Assembly: GCA_000436035.1 (NCBI GenBank)
Contig: FR893277.1
Coordinates: forward strand, 1 to 61,978
Direction: 5' to 3'
Source: Prevotella sp. CAG:732
GTDB taxonomy: Bacteria; Bacteroidota; Bacteroidia; Bacteroidales; Bacteroidaceae
DNA: 61,978 nucleotides
Shown: positions 24,631-32,235 of the stretch, one piece after another
How the letters are laid out: every line of letters begins with the position of its first letter
Position numbering within the stretch: position 1 is the first letter of the stretch
Made by a program: the position numbers and the translations under genes
Notes under the pieces: model-generated
The model's database searches: none
What the model was told of the DNA's origin: nothing
The model's input: the letters and a program-made list of their open reading frames with translations, nothing else

Positions 24631-25863
24631 TTATTTCCCCAGCCACTTGGCGATTCTTCCCATGGCTTCGATGCAATCCTCACGTTCGCCGAAAGCGGTG
24701 AGACGGATGTAACCTTCGCCCGATGGACCGAAACCGACGCCTGGGGTGCAGACTACGCTAGCTCCATAGAGCATCTCTTCGAAGAACTTCCAACTAGGCG
24801 TGTCGTTTGGTGTCTTGACCCAAAGATATGGGGCATTCTCGCCGCCATATACTCGCAAGCCCAACTTCTGAAGTTGCTCTCTCATAATGTGGGCATTCTC
24901 CATATAGTAGTTGATAGTAGCCTTCACCTGTTCCTTGCCCTCAGGAGTGTAGATAGCCTCGGCTGCTCTCTGGGATATGTAGCTGGTGCCATTGAACTTG
25001 GTGCATTGGCGACGATCCCAAATAGGGTTGAGTGCTACCTCTTCTCCCGACAAGGTCTTCGCCTTCAAGTCCTTAGGAACGATGGTGTAGCCACAGCGAA
25101 CGCCAGTGAAGCCAGCGGTCTTCGAGTAGCTATGGAACTCTATCGCTACCTTTCTCGCTCCACGAATCTCGTAGATAGAGTGAGGAATCTCTGGGTCTTG
25201 GATGTATGCCTCGTAGGCGGCATCGTAGAGGATGATGCTCTCGTTCTTGACAGCGTAGTTCACCCACTTGCGAAGCTCTTCCTTGGTGATGACCGTACCC
25301 GTTGGGTTGTTTGGGTAGCAGAGGTAAATCATATCTACACGATGGTCTGGAATCTGAGGAGTGAAGTTGTTTCCCTCGTCGCATGGCATATAGGTGACAT
25401 TGCTCCATTTGCCATTCTCGAAGACTCCCGCTCTGCCTATCATCACGTTGGAGTCGATATATACAGGATAAATCGGGTCGGTGACGCCGATGTTGTTATC
25501 CCATCTCAAAATCTCCTGGATATTTCCTGTGTCGCTCTTGGCACCATCGTTGACGAACACCTCGTTAGCGTCGAGGTGGATGCCACGTGGCAAGAAGTCG
25601 TTCTTGATGATCGCCTCACGGAGGAAGTCGTAGCCTCGCTCAGGACCATAGCCTCTAAAAGAAGCTTGGACGGACATCTCATCCACCGCCTTGTGCATCG
25701 CCTTGATGACGGCAGGGCAGAGGGGCTGTGTTACGTCGCCGATGCCCAAGCTGATCACACGTTGCTTTGGATGGGCAATCTTGTAGGCGTTTACCTTCTT
25801 CGCGATGTCGGCAAACAAGTAGTTGCTAGCCAACTTCAGGAAATGTTCATTTACTAATGCCAT
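24631..25863 (-). CDS. dapL: LL-diaminopimelate aminotransferase
   Basis: A 410-residue PLP-dependent class I/II aminotransferase, normal length for DapL. Visible signatures are VISLGIGDVTQPLCPAVIKA near residue 35, SFRGYGPERGYDFLREAI near 68, CYPNNPTGTVITKEEL near 184, and the PLP-lysine motif FHSYSKTAGFTGVRCGYT near 243. It converts tetrahydrodipicolinate directly to LL-diaminopimelate, bypassing the succinylase route. The product feeds DapF, encoded 108 bp upstream, for lysine and peptidoglycan. The start (ATG at 25863) gives the standard MALVNEHFLKLASNYLF. Confidence 0.96.
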   Translation of the reverse strand: MALVNEHFLKLASNYLFADIAKKVNAYKIAHPKQRVISLGIGDVTQPLCPAVIKAMHKAVDEMSVQASFRGYGPERGYDFLREAIIKNDFLPRGIHLDANEVFVNDGAKSDTGNIQEILRWDNNIGVTDPIYPVYIDSNVMIGRAGVFENGKWSNVTYMPCDEGNNFTPQIPDHRVDMIYLCYPNNPTGTVITKEELRKWVNYAVKNESIILYDAAYEAYIQDPEIPHSIYEIRGARKVAIEFHSYSKTAGFTGVRCGYTIVPKDLKAKTLSGEEVALNPIWDRRQCTKFNGTSYISQRAAEAIYTPEGKEQVKATINYYMENAHIMREQLQKLGLRVYGGENAPYLWVKTPNDTPSWKFFEEMLYGASVVCTPGVGFGPSGEGYIRLTAFGEREDCIEAMGRIAKWLGK

Positions 25864-25971
25864 ATTGTTGTTCTCCTTTTATTGCGGTCTCTTCTGTTAT
25901 CCTTCCAAGACCTATTTATTATTTAAGTTTGCCAATGTTTAAGTGAAGAGTAAAGTATTCTCTTGTCTTGC

Positions 25972-26853
25972 CTATGGGAGTTCGATTTCTCCATCAAAAA
26001 CAAATGCCGCTGGACCTGTCATATAGACGTGGTTGTCGGCTTCCCGATATTCGATGTGGAGCGTGCCGCCGTCCATGACGATGTCGCTTTCACGACTGGC
26101 TCGGTGGGTGATAGCGGCGGCTGTGGCTGTTGCACATGCCCCAGTTCCACATGCCATGGTGATGCCGCTTCCTCTCTCCCAAACTCTCGTTCGAATTATG
26201 TCAGTTTCAGTCATTTGTGCGAACTCGATGTTGCAACGCTGTGGAAATGTACTGTCTCTCTCAAGTATCTTACCATAGTGGGCGATGTCGATGGTGTCGA
26301 TGTCATCCACGAAGGTTACAAAGTGGGGATTTCCCATACAGACATAGGTTCCTTCAAATTTCCTGCCGTCTGCCTCCAGCGTTACTTGTTTAATGCCATC
26401 CTCGGTGGTTCGGGTTGATTCCTCACTTGGAACAAATTGCTCTTTGTTCTCTAGCTTTGGCTGAAGCATGTCAACCGTCACGGAATCTACCACCTTGCCG
26501 TTGTCCTGAATGTGCAATCTCAGTATCTTGATACCTGAAAGTGTCTCTAGGCGGATGGTATCTTTGCGTGTCAAACCTTTCTCGTAAAGATATTTGCCGA
26601 TACATCGGCTAGCGTTGCCACACATCATAGCTTCCGAACCGTCTGCGTTGAAGATGCGCATGGAGTAGTCGGCTCTTCTGCCATCCTGTGGTTTTCCGAT
26701 GAGAACCAGTCCGTCGCTTCCAATTCCTGTGTGATAAGCACTCCAGGCAATGGCTGCTTTCTCAGGGTCGGGGATGTTGTACAATGTGGTATCTATATAG
26801 ATGTAGTCATTGCCAGCCCCTTGCATCTTGGTGAAATGAACTTTTGTTCTCAT
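25972..26853 (-). CDS. dapF: Diaminopimelate epimerase
   Basis: A 293-residue cofactor-free epimerase that interconverts LL- and meso-diaminopimelate. The two catalytic Cys lie in MMCGNASRCIGKYLYEKG near residue 77 and in GITMACGTGACATATAAA near 227; the N-terminal FTKMQGAGNDYIYID is the family start. It is first in a dapF-dapL-glnN run. The preceding 1.06-kb region carries the regulatory sites of the divergent alpha-amylase gene; a minus-strand -7-like box (TATTTTTG, 26986-26979) is the likely dapF promoter. Confidence 0.96.
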   Translation of the reverse strand: MRTKVHFTKMQGAGNDYIYIDTTLYNIPDPEKAAIAWSAYHTGIGSDGLVLIGKPQDGRRADYSMRIFNADGSEAMMCGNASRCIGKYLYEKGLTRKDTIRLETLSGIKILRLHIQDNGKVVDSVTVDMLQPKLENKEQFVPSEESTRTTEDGIKQVTLEADGRKFEGTYVCMGNPHFVTFVDDIDTIDIAHYGKILERDSTFPQRCNIEFAQMTETDIIRTRVWERGSGITMACGTGACATATAAAITHRASRESDIVMDGGTLHIEYREADNHVYMTGPAAFVFDGEIELP

Positions 26854-26978
26854 ATCTCTATTGTTGTTAAGTTTGACTTGCTCTCATCAGAGAGTGTTCT
26901 TTTTAGTTATGTTTCTCGAAAACTGACGTTTTGCCATGTAATCTTTGAAAACGATAACTGTTTGTTTGATTTCGATTG

Positions 26979-26986
26979 CAAAAATA
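26979..26986 (-). promoter_or_regulatory. Probable dapF promoter -7 box
   Basis: On the minus strand TATTTTTG (26986 to 26979) followed by CAATCG fits TAnnTTTG, about 125 bp before the dapF start. No clear -33 element is seen. Confidence 0.4.
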
Positions 26987-27287
26987 CAACAATTTGTCGG
27001 AATATGCAAGCGATAATCTGCGAAAATAATCTATATTTTTTCGTTCTGTTTCAGATTGTAAGTACTATAGCCTCATTTGCTTGTAAATTGTAAGTAATGT
27101 GTCTTCTGATGTGATAAAATGATATTCTATATTTTGAGTTTTGTGTCGTTGTGTAGTTTTGTGCGTTGTTTTGCTTTCATTTTGCTTTTGTATATTGATG
27201 AAACCCAAACAAAGTGTTATCATCTTTGTCCCCCTCTGTTATATATAATAAGGTATAAGGGAGGAGGAAGCTCCAATGCTAGTTGTC

Positions 27288-27305
27288 TGTGCAAACGCTT
27301 GCACA
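27288..27305. promoter_or_regulatory. LacI-type operator, site B
   Basis: TGTGCAAACGCTTGCACA is palindromic apart from one central base pair; centre 27296.5. It is 62.5 bp upstream of the -7 box TACTTTTG at 27359. Confidence 0.75.
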
Positions 27306-27334
27306 ATAAAAATGCACGAAAATGTATCTTTTTT

Positions 27335-27366
27335 ATTGTGGGGTTGCGAGATTCGTATTACTTTTG
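27335..27366 (+). promoter_or_regulatory. Promoter P1 upstream of the alpha-amylase
   Basis: TACTTTTG (27359-27366) followed by CAGTCG fits TAnnTTTG; a TTG (27336-27338) lies 20 bp upstream. It points toward the amylase gene but is 550 bp from it, with a strong hairpin in between. Confidence 0.6.
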
Positions 27367-27372
27367 CAGTCG

Positions 27373-27655
27373 AAAAGAACAACAAGGATAAAGCGTAGAA
27401 AGTAAATAAAGATGATTCGTATTCATAGATTATACATTTAGGTTCATAGATTAAAGGTTTCATAGGTTATTTAGGTTTTAGATTGAATTTGAATTTCATA
27501 GATGAAAGGTTTTTGAAGGTTTTATGCGAATAGTTTTATGTAGCTCCGGTTTGTATTAGTTATGGATGTCAGTTACTTTTTTAGGTAATAAATGATTGTT
27601 TTGGGTCCGGCGGCGTATTTCTGAACACTCAGAAATACGCCGCTTAGTCTGTCCT
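27373..27655 (+). ncRNA. Candidate noncoding leader RNA from P1
   Basis: Transcription from the TACTTTTG box would start near 27373. No reading frame of useful length follows. The stretch contains three imperfect copies of TTCATAGATNAAAGGTTT-like sequence (27422, 27443, 27495) and ends with a perfect 15-bp hairpin with ACAC loop (27610-27624 with 27629-27643), then a T-rich run. This makes a transcript of about 280 nt likely. Its existence and role are inferred. Confidence 0.4.
27610..27655 (+). terminator. Perfect 15-bp hairpin, probable terminator or attenuator
   Basis: GCGGCGTATTTCTGA (27610-27624), loop ACAC, TCAGAAATACGCCGC (27629-27643). The T run after it is interrupted (TTAGTCTGTCCTTTATTTCC), so termination may be partial. 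Confidence 0.5.
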
Positions 27656-27669
27656 TTATTTCCTCTTTG

Positions 27670-27687
27670 TGTGAAAACGTTTGCACG
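27670..27687. promoter_or_regulatory. LacI-type operator, site C
   Basis: TGTGAAAACGTTTGCACG contains the palindromic core AAACGTTT, centre 27678.5, 61.5 bp upstream of the -7 box TATCTTTG at 27740. Confidence 0.72.
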
Positions 27688-27739
27688 ATGGAATGTGTAA
27701 ATTTTGCCCCCCGATTACCAACCTATCACATTTTGTAGC

Positions 27740-27747
27740 TATCTTTG
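27740..27747 (+). promoter_or_regulatory. Promoter P2 -7 box upstream of the alpha-amylase
   Basis: TATCTTTG (27740-27747) followed by CCCCG fits TAnnTTTG. No TTTG is found at the usual -33 distance, which would fit activation from site C. Confidence 0.6.
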
Positions 27748-27785
27748 CCCCGTAAACATGATATGTGTAGCATGTAAAGATAACT

Positions 27786-27803
27786 TGTGTAAACGATTGC
27801 ATA
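27786..27803. promoter_or_regulatory. LacI-type operator, site D
   Basis: TGTGTAAACGATTGCATA, centre 27794.5, is a weaker palindrome of the same family, 62.5 bp upstream of the -7 box TATATTTG at 27857. Confidence 0.68.
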
Positions 27804-27834
27804 TGAAAAAGAACGAAATTTTAAAGAAAATGAG

Positions 27835-27864
27835 TTGTGAGTTTTCATCTTATTGCTATATTTG
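27835..27864 (+). promoter_or_regulatory. Promoter P3, proximal to the alpha-amylase
   Basis: TATATTTG (27857-27864) followed by CATTAG fits TAnnTTTG; a TTG at 27835-27837 lies 19 bp upstream. The leader would be about 42 nt. Confidence 0.7.
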
Positions 27865-27912
27865 CATTAGAAAAGTAAATAACTAAAATCTTAACTTATA
27901 ATTAAACATCTT

Positions 27913-29730
27913 ATGAAGAAATTTACCATCAAGCTATGGGCTGTCTTATTGCTCATGCTCGTCTCCTTGCAAACTTTTGCAACGGACAACGAATATGGTC
28001 TGAAAGACAATATCCAGGATGGTGTCATCTTGCACTGTTTTGACTGGACGTACGAACAAATCAAAGAGGAATTGCCTAACATTGCGGCGGCGGGGTTCTC
28101 GGCTGTTCAAACTTCGCCTGCTCATCCTCGTGAGCCGGTTGGTGCTGCATGGTATATGCTCTATCAACCTTACGACTACAAGGTGGGTGAGAATGGTTTG
28201 GGAACCAAGGAGGGACTGACCGAACTCTGTACCGAAGCCCATCAATATGGTGTCAAGATCATCGTGGATGTGGTGGCAAACCATACCAATGGCAACTTGA
28301 GCTATGTAGCTTCTTTCTGGCAAGACCAGAGTCTGTATCACGATTATCAGGGTGGTATCAACTATAGCAACCGTTGGCAAGTGACGCATGGCAGAATTGG
28401 TATGTGGGACTTGAAGACCGAGGATTCTCGTGTACAAGAAAAAATCAAGGAGTATGTGGCTGAGTTGAAGTCGTGTGGCGTGGATGGCATCCGTTGGGAT
28501 GCAGCCAAGCACATCGGTTTGCCTTCCGAAGAAGATACTTTCTGGCAGAATGTGCCCGACCAGACGATGTACAACTATGGTGAGATTCTTGATGGAACTG
28601 GTGGTGATGATACCGTGCTGTTCCCTGAATATCAGAAGTATATCAGTATTACCGACAATCAGTATGGCAATCACTTCGCGGCTTCCTTCAATAGTGGTCA
28701 GGTGAATGAGTCGGTTGGCAACTTCAATCAGAGGAAAGCGGCTACGAATAAGTTGGTGTATTGGGGCGAAAGTCATGATACATACTGCAATGACGGAGGC
28801 GAGTCGAAGTATATCTCACAGAACAATATCGACCGTGCCTATGCCGTGGTAGCTGGCAACAATGGTGCGACGGCTCTCTATTTCTCTCGTCCTTTCGAGA
28901 CGGCGAAAAGTTCCATCAAGGTGGGAGTGAAAGGTAGCACCCACTTTAAGGACAGAGAGGTGGCTGCCGTCAATCATCTTCACAATATCTGTGCTGGCGA
29001 GCCCAACTATTACGTGCATGAGAATGGAGTGGCTGCTCAATGCCGAAAGAGTGGTGCGGTCATCGTGCTCGGCTCTGGTGGCAATCGTGAAGTCAGTGTG
29101 ACCAATGGCGACGGAAAGGGCAACTGGGTGAAGGCTGGTACCTATACCGACCAGGTGAGTGGCAACACCTTCACCGTTACGGCTTCGAAGATTTCGGGCA
29201 AGGTAGGTGCCAAGGGTATCGCTGTCATCTATGAGGGTGAGCCTCTTCCTCCTACACCTCCTGCTCCTTCCAATCTGCCGGCTTGCGCCACATGGCAGGA
29301 AGGTAAGACTTTCTGCTATTTCGAGAACTCGTCTTCCTGGGCTGGTCCGATCGATGCTTGGGTGTGGAACTCTAATGGGAATATGTATGCCAGTTGGCCA
29401 GGCAGTACGGAACATATCAGCAAGGTAGGTACTCACAATGGCAAAGATGTGTATCTCTGGTCTATCGACAAGGGTGTTTTCGAGCCTACCCGTATTATCT
29501 TCAATTCCAACAAAAAACCTCAGACGGATGACTTGGATTTCGAGAATGGTGCTTATTACAACGCTTCTTCCGAAAAGGTAGAGGTGGTAAGTCAGACCAC
29601 GGGGGTTCAACTTCATCCTGTTGCAGGGGAATCATCCGCAAAGGCGATGATTTATAATTTGCAAGGTCAGCGTGTGGATGCCAACTACCATGGTGTGGTC
29701 GTCTGCAATGGCAGAAAGTATGTGCAGTAA
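27913..29730 (+). CDS. GH13 alpha-amylase with starch-binding module and T9SS-type tail
   Basis: A 605-residue secreted amylase. The signal peptide is residues 1-23 (LLLMLVSLQTFAT). The GH13 barrel (about 30-415) shows DVVANHTNG near 119, the nucleophile Asp196 in DGIRWDAAKH, the acid/base Glu224 in YGEILDG and the third acid Asp289 in WGESHDTY. A Pro-rich linker (EGEPLPPTPPAPS) is followed by a CBM26-like module (about 440-545) with Trp-rich strands (WAGPIDAWVWNSNGNMYASW) and a short type A sorting tail (MIYNLQGQRVDANYHGVVVC). It should cut starch at the cell surface or outside. Three tandem operator-promoter pairs precede it. Confidence 0.94.
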   Translation: MKKFTIKLWAVLLLMLVSLQTFATDNEYGLKDNIQDGVILHCFDWTYEQIKEELPNIAAAGFSAVQTSPAHPREPVGAAWYMLYQPYDYKVGENGLGTKEGLTELCTEAHQYGVKIIVDVVANHTNGNLSYVASFWQDQSLYHDYQGGINYSNRWQVTHGRIGMWDLKTEDSRVQEKIKEYVAELKSCGVDGIRWDAAKHIGLPSEEDTFWQNVPDQTMYNYGEILDGTGGDDTVLFPEYQKYISITDNQYGNHFAASFNSGQVNESVGNFNQRKAATNKLVYWGESHDTYCNDGGESKYISQNNIDRAYAVVAGNNGATALYFSRPFETAKSSIKVGVKGSTHFKDREVAAVNHLHNICAGEPNYYVHENGVAAQCRKSGAVIVLGSGGNREVSVTNGDGKGNWVKAGTYTDQVSGNTFTVTASKISGKVGAKGIAVIYEGEPLPPTPPAPSNLPACATWQEGKTFCYFENSSSWAGPIDAWVWNSNGNMYASWPGSTEHISKVGTHNGKDVYLWSIDKGVFEPTRIIFNSNKKPQTDDLDFENGAYYNASSEKVEVVSQTTGVQLHPVAGESSAKAMIYNLQGQRVDANYHGVVVCNGRKYVQ

Positions 29731-29751
29731 GTGGTATTTGATATGAAGAAT

Positions 29752-29816
29752 GTGGCGATAGTGGTGCTATATCTATGTTTTTTGATGAGATTTAGCGCTG
29801 TTATCGCCACTTTTTT
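29752..29816 (+). terminator. Terminator of the alpha-amylase gene
   Basis: GTGGCGATA (29752-29760) pairs with TATCGCCAC (29802-29810), followed by six T residues, 22 bp after the stop codon. The loop is long (about 41 nt). Confidence 0.75.
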
Positions 29817-29840
29817 GTTTTTTGAAGTTGTTGCTCATGT

Positions 29841-30275
29841 CCTTTCACTTTTCAGATATTCTACTTGATTATCAGGCGTTTGCAGTGAAGGGAGGTGCTT
29901 GGTGGGCTGTTGATGTGATGTAGCTATGTCCGTAAGTGTTTGTGTATGAGGGTGTAGGGTGATGATTTCGAGTGCTATGAACTTCTGTCTATAGTGAAAC
30001 ATATGTTTGGGCGTAGTGGGACATATGTTTCGCTATAGACAGAAATATGTTTGTGCCTAGAGAAAAGGTTGCAGGAGTGGGGAAGAGGATGCTCAGGCTT
30101 CGAGAGCGATGCCCCTCGCCTTAGGGAACACACGCTTATTGCTTGGTAGAAACAATCTGATTGGGATAGATGTGATTCTCATGTCCCATCCTTGCTACTT
30201 GATAGCCAATCCTGATTTCTCCCTTCACTGCAAACGTCTGATAATCAGAGTAGATTCTCGAAAAGTGAAGGGAGG
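29841..30275. mobile_element. MITE-like element with terminal inverted repeats
   Basis: A 435-bp non-coding stretch bounded by inverted repeats of about 55 bp: the left copy (29841-29895) and the reverse complement of the right copy (30218-30275) align nearly throughout, sharing TTCACTTTTC, GATTATCAG and CGTTTGCAGTGAAGGGAG. Each repeat is itself flanked by CCCTTCAC/GTGAAGGG inversions. In the centre is a 24-bp inverted repeat (29983-30006 with 30021-30044) with one wobble pair and a 14-nt loop. No transposase or credible reading frame lies inside and no target duplication is obvious. It could be a non-autonomous transposon or a composite of palindromic repeats. Confidence 0.6.
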
Positions 30276-30412
30276 AGTGAAACGTAAATGAAAAATGAGA
30301 TAATCACATGTTTTTCACCATTCATCCTTTCATCTTGCCGAGTTCGTTTTGGCTTGTTCATCTTTTTTCTCACTTTTTCCGAGAAACAAGCCGCTATATC
30401 CGAAAGTATTTG

Positions 30413-30420
30413 TATCTTTG
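30413..30420 (+). promoter_or_regulatory. umuDC promoter -7 box
   Basis: TATCTTTG (30413-30420) followed by CATTAATC; the ATG of umuD is 18 bp downstream. It shows that the longer frame starting at 30288 is not the gene start. No LexA-type palindrome was recognised. Confidence 0.6.
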
Positions 30421-30437
30421 CATTAATCAAGAAACAA

Positions 30438-30917
30438 ATGGTATTGGAAAAAAATATAACGATAAAGCAAGCGGTATGGGAGAAGTTGGGCGAGGTGTAT
30501 CCTGTCGCTCAGCTAGGGGATATGCGCTTGCCATTCTTCGATGTGGATATTGTGGCGGGATTCCCCATTCCGCTCGACAATGATGAGAAAGGACAGGATA
30601 TTGAGTTGCTCAGAATGCTCTGCCCCAATCCTGAGGCTAGCTATCTCATCCGAGTGCAAGGCAACTCGATGATAGACGCTGGCATCTACGATGGCGACAT
30701 CATCATCGTGGATAAGAGTAACCGAAATCCTTCGCCTACTGAAGTCGCCGTCTGTGAACTGAATGGCGAATATACCCTCAAACGGTTTGAGAGGAGAGGG
30801 GAGGAGGGATGGCTCGTACCAGCCAATCCTAGCTATCCTGAGATTCGGGTGACGGAGGAAGATTCCTTCAGTATTTGGGGAACCGTCACATATATCATTC
30901 ACAAACCTAGGGGATAA
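30438..30917 (+). CDS. umuD: UmuD-like autoproteolytic subunit
   Basis: A 159-residue S24/LexA-like peptidase domain protein starting MVLEKNITIKQAVWEKLGE. The Ser-Lys dyad is visible: Ser in RVQGNSMIDAGIYDGD near residue 77 and Lys in GEYTLKRFERRG near 114. The self-cleavage region VAGFPIPLDN lies near residue 37. Full-length UmuD is cleaved on the activated RecA filament and UmuD' then joins UmuC to form the translesion polymerase. The frame extends back to 30288, but the promoter lies inside that extension. The polymerase gene starts 4 bp after its stop. Confidence 0.9.
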   Translation: MVLEKNITIKQAVWEKLGEVYPVAQLGDMRLPFFDVDIVAGFPIPLDNDEKGQDIELLRMLCPNPEASYLIRVQGNSMIDAGIYDGDIIIVDKSNRNPSPTEVAVCELNGEYTLKRFERRGEEGWLVPANPSYPEIRVTEEDSFSIWGTVTYIIHKPRG

Positions 30918-30921
30918 AAAC

Positions 30922-32202
30922 ATGTATGCCCTAGTAGATTGCAATAGTTTCTTCTGTTCGGTGGAGAAGGTGTTCCATCCGGGCTTGGAAGGCAAGCCGG
31001 TCGTTGTGCTATCAAGCAATGACGGTTGCATCGTTGCGCTCACTCCCGAAGCCAAGGCGATAGGACTGCACCGTGGCGATCCTATCTTCAAGGTACGGGA
31101 CATCGTGGAAGGGTATCATGTGGCGGTGTTCTCCACCAACATGTATCTCTATGCCGCCATGAGCAAGCGAGTGACCAATATCCTGCGCAAGTCTATCCAA
31201 CATGTGGAGAACTATAGCATCGACGAGAGCTTCTGTGACTTGAATGGCTATGAGGCTCACTTCGACTTGGTGGAGATGATGCGTGAGGTGGCGGCGAAAA
31301 TCAAGCTCTGGACGGATATTCCGGTGAGCGTGGGCATTGCTCCCTCGAAGACGCTTGCCAAGATGGGTAGCAAGTTTGCCAAGAAATATAAGGGCTATCA
31401 AGGTGTTTGCATGATAGATACCGATGAGAAGCGGCGCAAGGCTCTGCAGCTCTTCGAACTATCCGATGTATGGGGTATCGGTCGGCAAACCTTGGAGAAA
31501 CTCAATTACTATGGCATTCATACACCGCTCGACTTTGCCGACAAAAGTGAGTCGTGGGTGAAGTCTCATCTTACCAAGCCTGGTGTTCAGACGTGGTTGG
31601 AATTGAACGGCAAGCCTTGCATCGACACTTCTGAGGTGATGAGGAAGAAGACCATCTGTACAAGTCGCAGCTTTGGGGAGTTGGTAGGTGACCTCGATTC
31701 CTTGAAGTCTGCCGTAGCAAACTTTGCGAGCAGTTGTGCTAATAAGTTGAGGGGTGATGATTCGGGAGCCAAGAAAGTGACGGTGTTCTTGAGTAGCAAT
31801 CGATTTCGTGAGGATTTGGAGCAGTATGGCAATGCAGCCTCCCAGTTGCTCGTCACTCCAACTTCCGATACGATGGAGATCACTCAAGCGGCGCTAAGAG
31901 TTCTCGCTAAGATTTACCGTGAGGGCATCCAATACAAGAAGGCGGGTGTTATCGTGAGTGACATCGAGCCTCTTCATCCTTTCCAACCCGACCTCTTCGA
32001 TCCTATCCAGAATCGTCCGGAGCGTGCCAAGTTGATGCAGGCTCTCGATGCCATCAATCATCGCTATGGCTTGAAGACGCTGAGGCTGGCAGTGGAGGGG
32101 GAGGAGAAGCAGGCGTGGAAGGTGAAGTGCGAGCACCGCAGTCCCAACTACCTCACGGATATCAATGGGTTGATGGTGGTGGGCGATTCTACTCCTAAGT
32201 AG
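30922..32202 (+). CDS. umuC: Y-family DNA polymerase V catalytic subunit
   Basis: A 426-residue Y-family polymerase, normal length for UmuC. The palm acidic residues lie in MYALVDCNSFFCSVE (residues 1-15) and VENYSIDESFCDL near 97; the helix-hairpin-helix ELSDVWGIGRQTLEKL lies near 178, and the little finger and C-terminal DUF4113-like part (HPFQPDLFDPIQNRP, TDINGLMVVGDS) follow. With UmuD it allows error-prone replication past DNA lesions. The four-base spacing to umuD indicates a tightly coupled operon. Confidence 0.95.
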   Translation: MYALVDCNSFFCSVEKVFHPGLEGKPVVVLSSNDGCIVALTPEAKAIGLHRGDPIFKVRDIVEGYHVAVFSTNMYLYAAMSKRVTNILRKSIQHVENYSIDESFCDLNGYEAHFDLVEMMREVAAKIKLWTDIPVSVGIAPSKTLAKMGSKFAKKYKGYQGVCMIDTDEKRRKALQLFELSDVWGIGRQTLEKLNYYGIHTPLDFADKSESWVKSHLTKPGVQTWLELNGKPCIDTSEVMRKKTICTSRSFGELVGDLDSLKSAVANFASSCANKLRGDDSGAKKVTVFLSSNRFREDLEQYGNAASQLLVTPTSDTMEITQAALRVLAKIYREGIQYKKAGVIVSDIEPLHPFQPDLFDPIQNRPERAKLMQALDAINHRYGLKTLRLAVEGEEKQAWKVKCEHRSPNYLTDINGLMVVGDSTPK

Positions 32203-32235
32203 GCGAATCGCTTGCTGGCATCTTAGAATATGCCT

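Noticed and set aside
30228..30240. GCAAACGTCTG in the MITE-like element as a fifth LacI-type operator
   Set aside because: The palindrome is broken, and no TAnnTTTG box lies 62 bp away on either side.
30109..30291. 60-codon reading frame inside the MITE-like element
   Set aside because: It spans the terminal inverted repeat, has no leader or domain, and is best explained as chance.
30288..30437. Extended N terminus of umuD
   Set aside because: The -7 box at 30413-30420 lies inside the extension, and the family start is MVLEKN at 30438.
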